Source: Mucor racemosus (Eukaryota; Mucoromycota; Mucoromycetes; Mucorales; Mucoraceae). Taken from it: a stretch of DNA of 64,000 nt. Both the position numbers and the translations under genes were made by a program. Where the stretch lies: contig JAPEHQ010000010.1 of NCBI GenBank assembly GCA_027405735.1, positions 806,001 to 870,000 of the forward strand, written 5' to 3'. The notes under the pieces are model-generated. The model saw only the letters and a list, made by a program, of their open reading frames with translations. It did not search any database and was not told where the DNA came from. Positions 47,041 to 58,581 of the stretch are shown in pieces. Numbering within the stretch: the first letter of the stretch is position 1; the number at the start of each line of letters is the position of its first letter.

Positions 47041-48027
47041 CAAAAAAAAGAGAGAAACAACACACGTAGAAAAAGATTTTCAAAGCTTTACATTATTTAG
47101 TGCAATTAAAACTCTGCTAAATTGCTCATTTCAGCCAATGTAAAAGCAGCATTACAGCGCATTAACCATAAATTAAACAAAATAGGCAGTAACTGTTATT
47201 ATAGAAACATACATTTTTCTACCAGAAAAACCATCTATCATATTATACATTCATTAAACAGTTGCAAACGCGAGCCTGTAGAGCGACGCCGTAATTGAGT
47301 ATAGCAAGATTGAACGCTGTCTCGTATGTTATAGTAAATATCTAAGCTTTAAATAAAAAACGCGCCTTTTTTTTTTTACTTTTCTTATATTTAACCATGT
47401 ACGGTCTGAAAATTCAGTTTTTATAGCGGACATTTTCGGGGCTCATTTAATCCTTACCAACACTCATGATTTAGATCAAAAAACAGAAAAATCAAATTTT
47501 GATACCAAAATCAACGTTTAAATATACTACATTGTGAGAGAAAATTGTAGCCATGGTTAATACACATTTTATAAAAGCTTAATATTAAATGTTAAGTAAT
47601 GAAATTTAGCATTTTTGGCCCAAAAACAGTTTTTTGATTAAAGGATTTTCATGTAATATTTTGCAATAAAAATGTTTGTTATTTTTTATTGAGCAAATAG
47701 AGCGCTAAATTTTGTATATGTGTATATTTTTTGTTTTTATAATTGGTAGTATAATTAACTCTAAATTTACAAAATCAGAAAAAAAAATTAGAAAATGTCA
47801 AAATTGATGATCTGGACAAGAATAATTTTCGAAATTAATATTCCGCTTATAAGCCTTGTAAGCCTTAAAAATAAGAGATTTTTAATACTGGAAAACTTTT
47901 TCAAGAATTTACAATGCTATACCCACTTGATTCAAGCTTATTACTGTAAACCTTTAAACATGTTAATATTGTGTGGTAGTTTATTTGACGATAATATAGT
48001 CTTACTTGATAATTACTGCGCTAAAGA
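47041..48027 (-). repeat. Dispersed repeat R1, copy III (inverted)
   Basis: Inverted copy of 12025-13005, more diverged than copies I and II are from each other, but extending over the whole length, including the segment CAATTACGGCGTCGCTCTAC. As in copy II, the dynein exon is directly upstream in repeat orientation. Confidence 0.8.
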
Positions 48028-48053
48028 TGATTTACATTGTGTTTTAGCCTTAT

Positions 48054-48275
48054 CTCTCCAATATCATAAACATAAAAATAAACTTGGCCATCACTGGAAC
48101 CTATTGCCGCCTTTTTACCCTCTTTGTCCCAAGCCAATTTATTCAGTGCTTTACTAGAACCAACTTAAGTACTTACAAATGGCTTCTCGGTATTTGCATT
48201 CAAATTCTATAAATTAAATTGACTGATTTCATCTACAGTAGTATCAAACGTATCATCAGCTTGCCCTATGATAAA
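48054..48275 (-). pseudogene. Dynein intermediate chain exon fragment (copy III)
   Basis: Reads TTVDEISQF, NLNANTEKPFVST, then LNKLAWDKEGKKAAIGSS and DGQVYFYVYDIGE. It has two in-frame stops, a small insertion, and ATAAG where the GT donor should be. It covers more of the exon than copies II and IV. Confidence 0.8.
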
Positions 48276-50877
48276 TATTTAATCTAAAATCAGAAACATC
48301 CCATTGTCATTGTTATAAGCTATGAAAAATTTGATTTTTAATATTGGGCGAAAACATTCGAAACTATTGCAAACCACCTGAGATCTACTTTTCACAACCG
48401 TAAAAAACCGAAAACATAACCTTATCTCGGCGTAATTGCAATCCTAATAGCTTCCAACTTTACATGAGTGTAGGTATACATTCTGGACACGATGATCTCA
48501 AAGGACAACTTCCACAACCTACTGTGTGTCGAGAAAATTATAATTAACGTGCACTTATCGCTTACTGCTACACACTTTTATTGAAAACAATTAAAAATAT
48601 GATTTCTATGAATACTAATCCAAGTAAGCGGCCACTTTTCATGGATATAGATACAAATAGATACAAGTGTTTCAGATACCAGCTTCCATGGGTTATTGTG
48701 CATTCGGTAAGTTTGAACAACAAGTTAGTTACCTGCTATTTACACTTACTAAGGCGAGTAAGCTCACTAGTTCTTGACAAATATGGATTCAAATGACTTC
48801 TTCTTGTTGCAGTGGCAGTGCAGTAAAATGTAAAAAAAAAAAAAAAAGCTTTAGAAAGATACAGTTTAAATCCTTCCTTATTCAAAAAATGGATCGTGTG
48901 CAATAGGTCTACATTTTTATTTTATTTATATTAGTTGTGATTTTATTATATCTGGGAGTTGTACCGTAACTGTCAGTGATCTATCAGAATTAGGAATAAC
49001 CGAATTACCAACTTAGGACATCTGTCAAACCATGATGTTTAACATGCAAACCAGACAATGCTGCATTCCATACACTTATCATCATGTTACTATTGAATCA
49101 TAGAAGCATGTTTCCAATATATCCACACAATACCCAAATGCGCATTCTAATTATATTATCATTCACATTTAATACACTTATCTAACTAGTATATAAACCC
49201 TCTCGAAAAGCTTATAATAAAACGATACTTTTTTCATTTGAATAATTTCATATGTTTACCTTTCGGTAAGTCAGAATTATTGTATACACCAACGTTTCTA
49301 TGAAATTAAAAGGATAAACTGTTATCATACAACCTATTACCAATACTTGACATTAAAAAATATAACTGAGAGTCTTGATAACAAAAATACATTGCATCTA
49401 TATATTTATTAAAAGTTGTTCTATATTATAATAAAAGGAAATGACATTACGTACATTTGCTCTTAATAATTTTGGTGCTTACAGTGAAACCAGACAATGT
49501 TTTTGAGTTGTGCGCACAACTATATTTAGATGCATAAATGCACGATACAATATAAGAAATCGCTCGTCCCTTGGCAAACAGCATTTTGTAGGTTATATAC
49601 TCTTTTGTGGTGTGATTTTCAAATAAGGCTCTTTGCGCGATACAAATTAGAATATTCCAGACACAAGAACTAATGCAATATGTTGCATACAGATCAAAGC
49701 TCTGTCGTTGCTAATTTAAAAATTCGTATTTTTAGCAGTAAAAACTTGCATTATCGAACACAATAATTGAAAAAATGTGGCATGTACATTTGCATAATGC
49801 AACACGAAAGCCATCGCATGTTACTATACATTAACAGTAGAAGGGATATGATATACGATACCTATTTGTATTTTCAAAATGTGGACAAAGCGCAAAAAGA
49901 TCTCTTTGTAACCCCATTTTCAAAACAAAGCATCTGTGAGACATTCTATGTTTATTGAAAAAAAAAATGAATTTCTTTGTAATATAGACACATATTTCTG
50001 ATTTAGATGGTGAGTACAAAGTAGTACCTCATATTTGAATGTACCCAGTTTTGCTTTGGTAATCAAGATGTACAATTATTCATGATACTAGTCTTGTAAA
50101 AGCAAGTGGTTTTTGAAGAAAAAGGCATAATAGCCTACTATGTATTATGATGCGAATCTCAAGGTAACATAATTTATATAGTGTCTTTTGTAGTATTTAA
50201 CAATAAGAAGCAACCTTTCCTATTACTAAATGGATCCGTTACACAATTCTTTTAGATCTAAAGCTCCTGCACACATACACAGGGAAAGTGAACACAAACG
50301 AGTTTAGTAATAAAAAGCATAGATTTTTACAATAAAATAAAAAGAAGATTGAGTAATAAAAAAGCTGATATCATAAGCAAACGTTTCATAATTGGCTGCT
50401 TTGGTATGATTATAAAATAATAAATGGTGTATTACAAACAATTACATCTTGCAGATTTTTACATTAAATGCCTAATCAAATGTATCGATATCTGATTACA
50501 TTTATCATATATTATTAGTATGTAATAGTAAAACCATAGTAATGCAATTTAGTCCTTTTAGTAGTCAGTCAATAATAATGCTTTGCCTTACTCTGAATAG
50601 GAAAAACACTCTAATTTGAGTTGGTACGACAATCAAACATTATAAACCATGCGTTAACTGGTTCGGCGGTAATTATTTTTTTGTGCTTTTACTACTTCCT
50701 CTCGTTGTACGTATGTTCAAAAAGAAGCTGAATGCAGTGCTACCATGAATTTGATCCTCACATCATCTCAGATAAGTAAAATCCATGTTCTATTGCTTCT
50801 TTTTGATCAAGTTTTATTTTCCACCTCTTTACTTTCTTCCTTCCTTTCTTTCTTTCTTTCATTGATATTTTGTAATT
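48276..50877. other. Gene-poor region upstream of the Kelch gene
   Basis: AT-rich; contains the solo LTR at 48977-49273. Short open frames only. The last 60 bases are a CT-rich tract (TTCCTTCCTTTCTTTC) typical of a strong fungal promoter or 5' leader. Confidence 0.45.
48977..49273 (+). mobile_element. Solo LTR-like repeat, copy B
   Basis: Direct copy of 15384-15689: TGATCTATCAG at the start, TATA box (AGTATATAAACCC) and AATAAAA inside, GTAAGTCA at the end. GTCAG occurs at 48972-48976 and 49270-49274; this would be a 5-bp duplication if the LTR ended at 49269, so the exact 3' limit is open. Confidence 0.6.
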
Positions 50878-53130
50878 ATGGTAACAGCAATGGCACCTAA
50901 TGTTGCATCAATGAGCAACAATAATGGACCTACAGCAGCTCGACAATCTATTGCAGATCTTACAACCAATATTAAAACGACTAAAGGAGATGTTCCGCCA
51001 CCATTAGTTGGAGCATCTACTACAATTATTGGTGAAAATATTTACGTATTTGGTGGAAGAGTAGCATCAACAAGGCAAATGACAAATCATTTATATATTC
51101 TTCATATACCTACACTTGTTTGGGTTCGACACATTGCTCCGCCAGATTCAGCTTCCCCTCCGGTTCCTCGGTATTTTCATTCATCCTCAACTTATTTAGA
51201 TCAATATATTGTGGTATTTGGCGGTATGGGAAATACTGCTGGCAGTAGAAGACCTCGTCAACAGCAATTACTTCAACAGCAACAACAACAAATGTCGAAC
51301 GGAGATGAACAATTGAGTGCAATGGATGATATATCCATGTTTGATGTTGACACAATGTGTTGGATTGACATCAAAATATCCCCAAGCATTTTTACACCTC
51401 AAGCTCGTTATGCTCACCTTTCAACTGTTTGGGATTCGGATAAATTAGTTGTCATGGGAGGACAGGATATTGCAAATCAACATATCAACGAAATTAATGT
51501 ATTTGATTTAAAAGAATTAGCTTGGATTCATGGTGGTCCAATTAATGGTCCATATGATGCTTATCGTGCAGTGGCTTTTTGTCCATTATCTAATACCAAC
51601 AATACTACATCAGCTTTTGGTCGTAAAGGAACTACAGACTATTTTTGGAACAATAAAACCAATGAAGAAATAAAATCACAACCCCAACAAAAGCAGCAAG
51701 CAGCACCTCCTGTATGTGTTTATTCAAATTACAATTTTAATGATTTGACTCGAGAACTACAAAGCTTTTATCCCATGAAATCAGCAGGTGCTGTTGAATT
51801 TCATAATCATGCTGCAGATATGACAGGTTCCTTGTTACCACCTGGTCTTCGTTTTCCCACAGGTCAATTAGTAGGCCAATATTTTGTTGTTTCTGGCACT
51901 TTCTTGAGTTCTACTAAAAGAGGATTTCAAGTTTGGGCATTGAATTTAACAAATTTAACTTGGTCTCATATTGATACTAGCTCAAATTTATCTAATGGCT
52001 CTTGGAATCGTGGTTTACTTTCCAATCAAAAGTATTATGTTCTTGGCCATAGTCAACGTGATTTAAAGGAAGATTATAGTTACCGACGCACTAATTTCGA
52101 TCATATCGCATCCATTGATTTAGAAGCATATGGAATTTATTGTTTACCAACTTCTACATGCTCTTCGGAGGCCCAAGAATTGGGGTTATCTATGCTCAAT
52201 GAACCTAGTATTACAGATTTGACCATTTGGACATCAGATCAACAGGCTTTACCTATCAATTCAATTATATTAGCTGAACGTTGGCCCGGGTTTGCTCAAA
52301 TACTGCAAGAACAAAAAACAACAAAAACATCAACAATTAAACCAAGTACAAATACACTTCAAATCCAAAAGAAACAACTGCTATTCCCTGAATCCTATTC
52401 AGTAACACTTGCCTTTTTACAATTTATATACACTGATCATTTGATTACTGCACAACAACATCAACCTCAAATTCTTTGTCGACTTTTAATTCTTGCAGAC
52501 ATGTACAAGATGAAGAGACTCTTGGAGTTGACTACATATGCGCTTCATCAATTGCTTACTATATCAACAGCAAGTATGGTTTATGAAACTGCTGCACTTA
52601 CATTTCAGAGTGCATTACAAATTCGTGCTTTAAGAATCATGATCAATGCCAAGCGCATGTTATTAGGTCAACAACATCAACAACAAAAGGAAGTACCATC
52701 TCTTCCACAACATCATCATCAACAAATGCAACAATCCTTATCTTCACCCACCTATAATAATAATCATGAACAATATCATCATCAAGTAGAATTTACCTCA
52801 TTTTCTGCTACAACATCACCTTCTACCAGTATGTCAGTTAATTCTCCCTCTTCTGGATCTATTTTCTCTGATGAACCTCAATCGCCAATGTCTTTGGCTT
52901 CATCTACTCCTTCTGCTCAATCTTATAGTAGCTTTAGAAGATTAGCTCAACATCATCAACAGATGGTACCGCCTTCTCCTGGGGAAAAACCTGCTAGATA
53001 CATGATGAACAATCCAATCAAGTCTTCTTCTTCTACATCTAGTAAAATTACTTCTTCTTCTAAATCAAACAAGAAACAAGGATATTTTGATTTAGGCTCT
53101 AGTACAAAATACTTGACAGCCCTGCAATAA
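50878..53130 (+). CDS. Kelch-repeat protein with a BTB-like domain (Mds3/Pmd1-like)
   Basis: Single exon, 750 residues. Kelch-type blades are visible at about 45-120 (GASTTIIGENIYVFGGR, RYFHSSSTYLDQYIVVFGG) and 155-240 (RYAHLSTVWDSDKLVVMGGQ). A BTB-like segment lies at about 440-565 (LPINSIILAERWPGFAQIL, FLQFIYTDHL, LLILADMYKMKRLLELTTYALHQLL). The C-terminus is rich in Gln, His and Ser. This arrangement resembles fungal Mds3/Pmd1 regulators of development and pH or nutrient signalling; I rate that family match as tentative. ATG at 50878 follows a CT-rich leader. Poly-Gln stretches occur within the Kelch part. Confidence 0.8.
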   Translation: MVTAMAPNVASMSNNNGPTAARQSIADLTTNIKTTKGDVPPPLVGASTTIIGENIYVFGGRVASTRQMTNHLYILHIPTLVWVRHIAPPDSASPPVPRYFHSSSTYLDQYIVVFGGMGNTAGSRRPRQQQLLQQQQQQMSNGDEQLSAMDDISMFDVDTMCWIDIKISPSIFTPQARYAHLSTVWDSDKLVVMGGQDIANQHINEINVFDLKELAWIHGGPINGPYDAYRAVAFCPLSNTNNTTSAFGRKGTTDYFWNNKTNEEIKSQPQQKQQAAPPVCVYSNYNFNDLTRELQSFYPMKSAGAVEFHNHAADMTGSLLPPGLRFPTGQLVGQYFVVSGTFLSSTKRGFQVWALNLTNLTWSHIDTSSNLSNGSWNRGLLSNQKYYVLGHSQRDLKEDYSYRRTNFDHIASIDLEAYGIYCLPTSTCSSEAQELGLSMLNEPSITDLTIWTSDQQALPINSIILAERWPGFAQILQEQKTTKTSTIKPSTNTLQIQKKQLLFPESYSVTLAFLQFIYTDHLITAQQHQPQILCRLLILADMYKMKRLLELTTYALHQLLTISTASMVYETAALTFQSALQIRALRIMINAKRMLLGQQHQQQKEVPSLPQHHHQQMQQSLSSPTYNNNHEQYHHQVEFTSFSATTSPSTSMSVNSPSSGSIFSDEPQSPMSLASSTPSAQSYSSFRRLAQHHQQMVPPSPGEKPARYMMNNPIKSSSSTSSKITSSSKSNKKQGYFDLGSSTKYLTALQ

Positions 53131-53706
53131 TCATAGTATATATACACATTCATATAATTTATACCATCACTCTATATATTTTAACAAAACAGTCTGGAAC
53201 TGTTGCGATTTCAATATTGAATAAAAAAAAAACTTCAGATATCTTTCACAATATTTCACTTCAAAGGATTTTTTTGTATACTTTAAATCAGTTAATTTTA
53301 CTTTTAAAATTATCAAAGGGTTATTAAGCATGTTCTATTTAACCTTCATATTTTTGATTTGCAAAAACTTGCTTCAATTGCACCTTTTGAGCTGGTTTTT
53401 TTTGCAGAGGTATTGCATCTGTTTCTGACATCGAATCTCAGACAATTAACATTATAGAGGTTTTTTGATGATCACTTTGACCTTTTTACCCTCAAAATAA
53501 AAGCATTACAGGGTTACTCTACATGTATTGTTTCATTATGTATTTTTTGATTTGTATTTAATTGTTGAGATCAGATCAAATCAACATTACTAAAGATTCA
53601 AGGCACATTATGAAATTAGCGGCGCCGAAAAGAAAGACAAGCCACAGATGGATGTATAGTTTTGCTTGACAAGAAAGTAATTGGTACAAAGAACATTTTA
53701 TTGTTG
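53131..53706. other. Intergenic region between the Kelch gene and TAD3
   Basis: Non-coding AT-rich sequence. A short ATG frame starts at 53610 but stops after 19 codons; it could be an upstream ORF of TAD3 or chance. Confidence 0.4.
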
Positions 53707-54921
53707 ATGGATATTAAAGAAGAAAAGCCAAAGCAAGGTAAAATAAGTCTGGTCCTTTATCGAATAAAAACGGACGTACTAACCGCACATTTTCAGCTAA
53801 ATCTCAACAAGAGACATATATTCCTCGTGAAGATTGGCCTTTTGATGAAGTTTTAGCAGACGAATATGAACGCCAGCTAGAAACCATTGATGTTTATACA
53901 GCACATGTAGAGCCAAAACAAACAAATTCTATTTTAAAGTATGTGAATGACACACAAGTCATGATTTCGGCCATAACTGACGCTTTGATTATAGATTCGC
54001 ACAAAAGAAATTACCATCATTAGAAGGCTTGGAACATTGTAAAAAGATTAGACGTATAGCCAAGCCAGAAACCGAATCAGGTAAAGCATAATAATGCACA
54101 AATTACCAACAATATTGCTAAAAACAGATTATCAGGATTCGAATTAGAAGTTATAATGTGCTTGAAAGAAAAGTTTGAACAAGAAAAGCTTGAACAAATG
54201 TTGAGAGAACATCAATTTGAAAACTGTAAGATCAGCACAGTTTCTGTATCCAAGTATGCACCACTTAATAGACAACAATTTGAAGCTTGGCATTATTTGT
54301 GGCCAATGTCATATAGAGAAGATACTAGATTAGACCCCAAATTTACACAACAGGATATAGATATTATTCATAGTCATATGCAAGAATTATTAGCAAATGA
54401 GAAATCTACGGTTGTTTGTCGAATAGTGGACCCGAGTACAAATGAAATTATGGCAGAGAAGGGTGATACTAGAAGTGAGCATCCACTTCATCATGCTGTC
54501 ATGAATAGCATAGATTATGTAGCACAAAATGAAAGCAAATTGTATGGAGGTAGTGGGCGAATGAAAAGAACGGCAAGCCAGATGACAGTAGATGATATTG
54601 AATCACCAAAAAAGACGGCTTATCTATGTACAGGTTATGATATTTATATAACTCATGAACCATGTGCAATGTAAGTTTTTTTTCTCGGAAGCTTGGTTTC
54701 CATAGTTACTAAAAAAAAAAATCTATAGGTGTGCAATGGCACTTGTCCATTCTCGAGTATCTCGAGTATTTTATAGTATACCCTCAAAAACTGGTTCTCT
54801 TGGAACAAATTATAAAATACATTCACATGCTAGTTTAAACCATCATTATAGAGTATTTAGACATGTATTAAAAGATACAACATTTATATTAGATAGTTCG
54901 CTTGGGGATCAAGAATTATAA
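53707..54921 (+). CDS. TAD3: tRNA adenosine deaminase subunit 3 (ADAT3)
   Basis: Non-catalytic partner of Tad2; together they make inosine at the wobble position of tRNAs. Five exons: 53707-53737, 53797-53938, 53995-54080, 54136-54670, 54729-54921; 987 bases, 328 residues. The deaminase core has HAVM at about 206-209, with Val in place of the catalytic Glu, the mark of the Tad3 subunit, and PCAMCAMAL with Cys263 and Cys266 as zinc ligands. The last intron falls inside this motif. ATG at 53707 was chosen because it gives MDIKEEKPKQ in frame and no earlier in-frame ATG exists after the upstream stop. Confidence 0.9.
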
Positions 54922-55015
54922 TCCCGGTTTTCAATAAAAAAGAAAGTCTTAAAAATATCAAAAGGGGGGGGAGGAAGAGGGCTTGTAATAGTAAGGGTTC
55001 TCTTTGCTGTATAAT

Positions 55016-56393
55016 ATGACATTTCTTCGTTCGAGAATATCATTATTATTCTACAAACCAACATTTATAGCTAGACCCACATCGAGGTTATTTTCTACGT
55101 CAAAGCCTAGAAACAATAAAGTTGATTGCTACATTTCAACCATCAACGATGCTTACACAAATCTAGCCATTGAAGAATATCTTTTAAGAGAAACAAAGCC
55201 AGATCGTTATATACTTTATTTATGGAGAAATAAGCCATGCGTAGTTGTTGGTAGAAATCAAAACCCTTTTCAAGAATGTAATTTACGATTTATGAGAGAA
55301 AATAATATTCCTCTTGTGCGTAGAAGATCGGGAGGAGGAGCAGTTTATCATGTAAAGCAGATTTTGTATTCAAAATTTTGGGGATGAATCACTAAAAACA
55401 TCTCATATAGGATATGGGAAACTCAATTTATACAATTTTCATGCCTCGTGAAGCATTTTCTCGGAAAACAAATGCTCAGCTTGTAGCCAGATCTTTAAAT
55501 CAACTCGATATTCCAGCAAATGTGAATGAACGACATGATATTGTTGTAGATAATCACAAGGTATCAGGAAGTGCATACAAAATTACTAGTTCCAGAGCTT
55601 ACCATCATGGTACTATGTTGATTGACGCAGAAACAGAGATATTAAAAGGATGTTTATCTAAAAAGAGAATGAATAACGTAAATCTGAAATCAAGTGTATG
55701 TAGTTGAAATAATAGCTAACATCCCCAGAACATTTGTTAGACTGGAATTGTATCAAAAGGTGTTGAATCGGTACCTTCCCCTGTTACAAATCTAAGAGAC
55801 TACTCTTTTACAGTAGATCACCAGCAATTTTGTGAATCTGTGTTGGCTGAATTTGTAGTTGCATATAATGACGGAATGACTGTAGAGGTGAGAGGGTTAT
55901 ACAGCACTTGATGCACATGATGTGGAATACTAAAAGAGTCCTATATAGCCAATTATATTTAATCAGAACAGTGTTCTTCCTGAAAAGGTAAAAGAAACGA
56001 GACAGGAGCTCAAGACTTGGGATTGGTTATATGGCCAAACACCAGAGTTTACTAATACAATTGAAACTGATTTTAAGTGGGGACATGTGGTAAAGCAATA
56101 TTCTATCTATAATATACAAAATTGCTGATATACATATATATCTACATTAGAAATCTCACATACTCTCAAAACATGGCAAAATCCTGAAAGCGGACATTTC
56201 AACCAATAATAATTTGTTGCATGAACCAACGATTGCAGCAGCTATTTCTGTTGCATTAGAAGGCTTACCTTATTCTCAGTTTGTCGTCAATGAAGCAATT
56301 GAAAAGATAAACTCAGAAGTACCGGGACTCATTAACTCTGAAAATGATCATATTGCAAAAGATATAAGCAATTGGTTACAAACTAAATTATAG
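55016..56393 (+). CDS. Lipoate-protein ligase / lipoyltransferase, mitochondrial
   Basis: Attaches or transfers lipoate to mitochondrial dehydrogenase E2 and glycine-cleavage H proteins; resembles yeast Aim22 and human LIPT1. Five exons: 55016-55351, 55411-55695, 55741-55887, 55967-56089, 56151-56393; 377 residues. The N-terminus ([23 protein letters not shown]) looks like a mitochondrial presequence. Core motifs: [18 protein letters not shown] at about 103-112 and [11 protein letters not shown] with the conserved Lys near 162. A C-terminal accessory domain follows ([12 protein letters not shown]). Splice joins restore [11 protein letters not shown]. Confidence 0.9.
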
Positions 56394-56601
56394 ACAAAAA
56401 TAAAAAAGAAAAGACCTCACATGATTTGTACCTTTCAAATTCTTTGTTGTTCTTGTAGTATAACATAATTTCGACATGACGTTTCTCCTTTAAATTTGAC
56501 ATCGCCTTTGTGATTTCCTATAAAAGAACCCAATTATCTTTCCATATCTTTCTTTTTCCTTTTCTTTTTTTATTATATATTCATTATACAAATCATATAA
56601 A

Positions 56602-56950
56602 ATGGGTACTCACTACAGTGCAGAAGTTAAATATGTTTATACTACTATCAATGGTAATCGTGTGGCTATTCCTTACATGCGTCTCTCTAATGGTCAATGG
56701 GTTCCACTTCAACAGCAATCACAACAACAATGGTATATTCCTCAATATACCCATCAACATTACTTGAATCAAAATCTTGTGAGCCCTCTTGTTGCCAATA
56801 ATAGAGCTGTTTATCCAATTACCAACCAGTAAGTCTCTGTCATTTATAAATAAATTCAGGTACATGTTTACTTATTGCCATAGCAACCGTTACCATAGCG
56901 ATTACTTTTTACCTACAAATCAACCTTATTTTGGTAGCTTCTTCCGTTAA
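56602..56950 (+). CDS. Small Gln/Tyr-rich protein of unknown function
   Basis: Two exons, 56602-56828 and 56884-56950, with a 55-base intron; 97 residues. It starts MGTHYSAEVKYVYTTINGNR and ends NQPYFGSFFR. Rich in Gln, Asn and Tyr; no signal peptide, membrane segment or known domain. The AAA before ATG is a good start context and a CT-rich leader precedes it, suggesting expression. No function can be assigned. Confidence 0.65.
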
Positions 56951-57788
56951 TTGATTTCCTTATAGATTGTCCCTTTTGTATTATAAATTATCTCATAACT
57001 TATCCTCCCCTTTTCATACACACACACACATATATATATATACATATTTCCACACTATAAATAAATTTTATTCAATTTTTCTATGCTGTCGTCGTGGCAC
57101 ATGCATAATTATACGATAGAAAACATATCAGATTTTACGTTTTGCTGAGCAATATACATGTAATTATTCATAAAAATGCATATTGCCAAATGCAGCAACT
57201 ATTTTTGTAAAAGAATATGGACAATTGATTTGTTTAAATTTGTTACTGGGGCAGATTTTCTTCAAATTACCAAGGTCAGACATGCTGCTTTTTCTTCGGA
57301 TTTGCACCAAAAGCTGTACATGTACATTTAGAAGCTTTTTTCTTTTTTTCTTGTGTGGGGTTTTTTTTATTCAGGGATCATCCTAAATTTAATTTACTGT
57401 CTGCAGTATGTATGCAGTGCAGCAATCCAGCATTTTCCCTCTCTTTTCTTTTTTGCTTTTTGTTTCAAATTTACAAATTTCATATATAGAAAGTCGTCTG
57501 ATGGAACTGTTTCAAAAAAATAATAAAGGATCCAATTAAATGATTGAAATAAAGCATATCATCTTATGGCAGGTTTATTCGTACCACTTTATTCCTAATT
57601 ATCATATGATGAACTATATTCTCTCTCTCTCTCTCTTTTCAATGTAAAAAAAACATCATCAGTTTGAGCAACAACAACCTTTTTATACATTTGAGACGCA
57701 GCCTAAATCGAAACCATTTACATAACAACATGTTTTTGTAATTTCTTTTTGCTTTTCTCATTTTAATTTCATAAAAAATTATTTAACC
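56951..57788. other. Intergenic region upstream of URA6
   Basis: Non-coding. Contains a (CA)n/(TA)n tract at about 57019-57041, and a (CT)n run at 57621-57638 that probably belongs to the URA6 promoter. Confidence 0.45.

Positions 57789-58581
<793 letters not shown>

Noticed and set aside
48595..48796. Plus-strand frame of 71 codons near the dynein fragment
   Set aside because: No motif, no splice context, lies in decayed repeat DNA.
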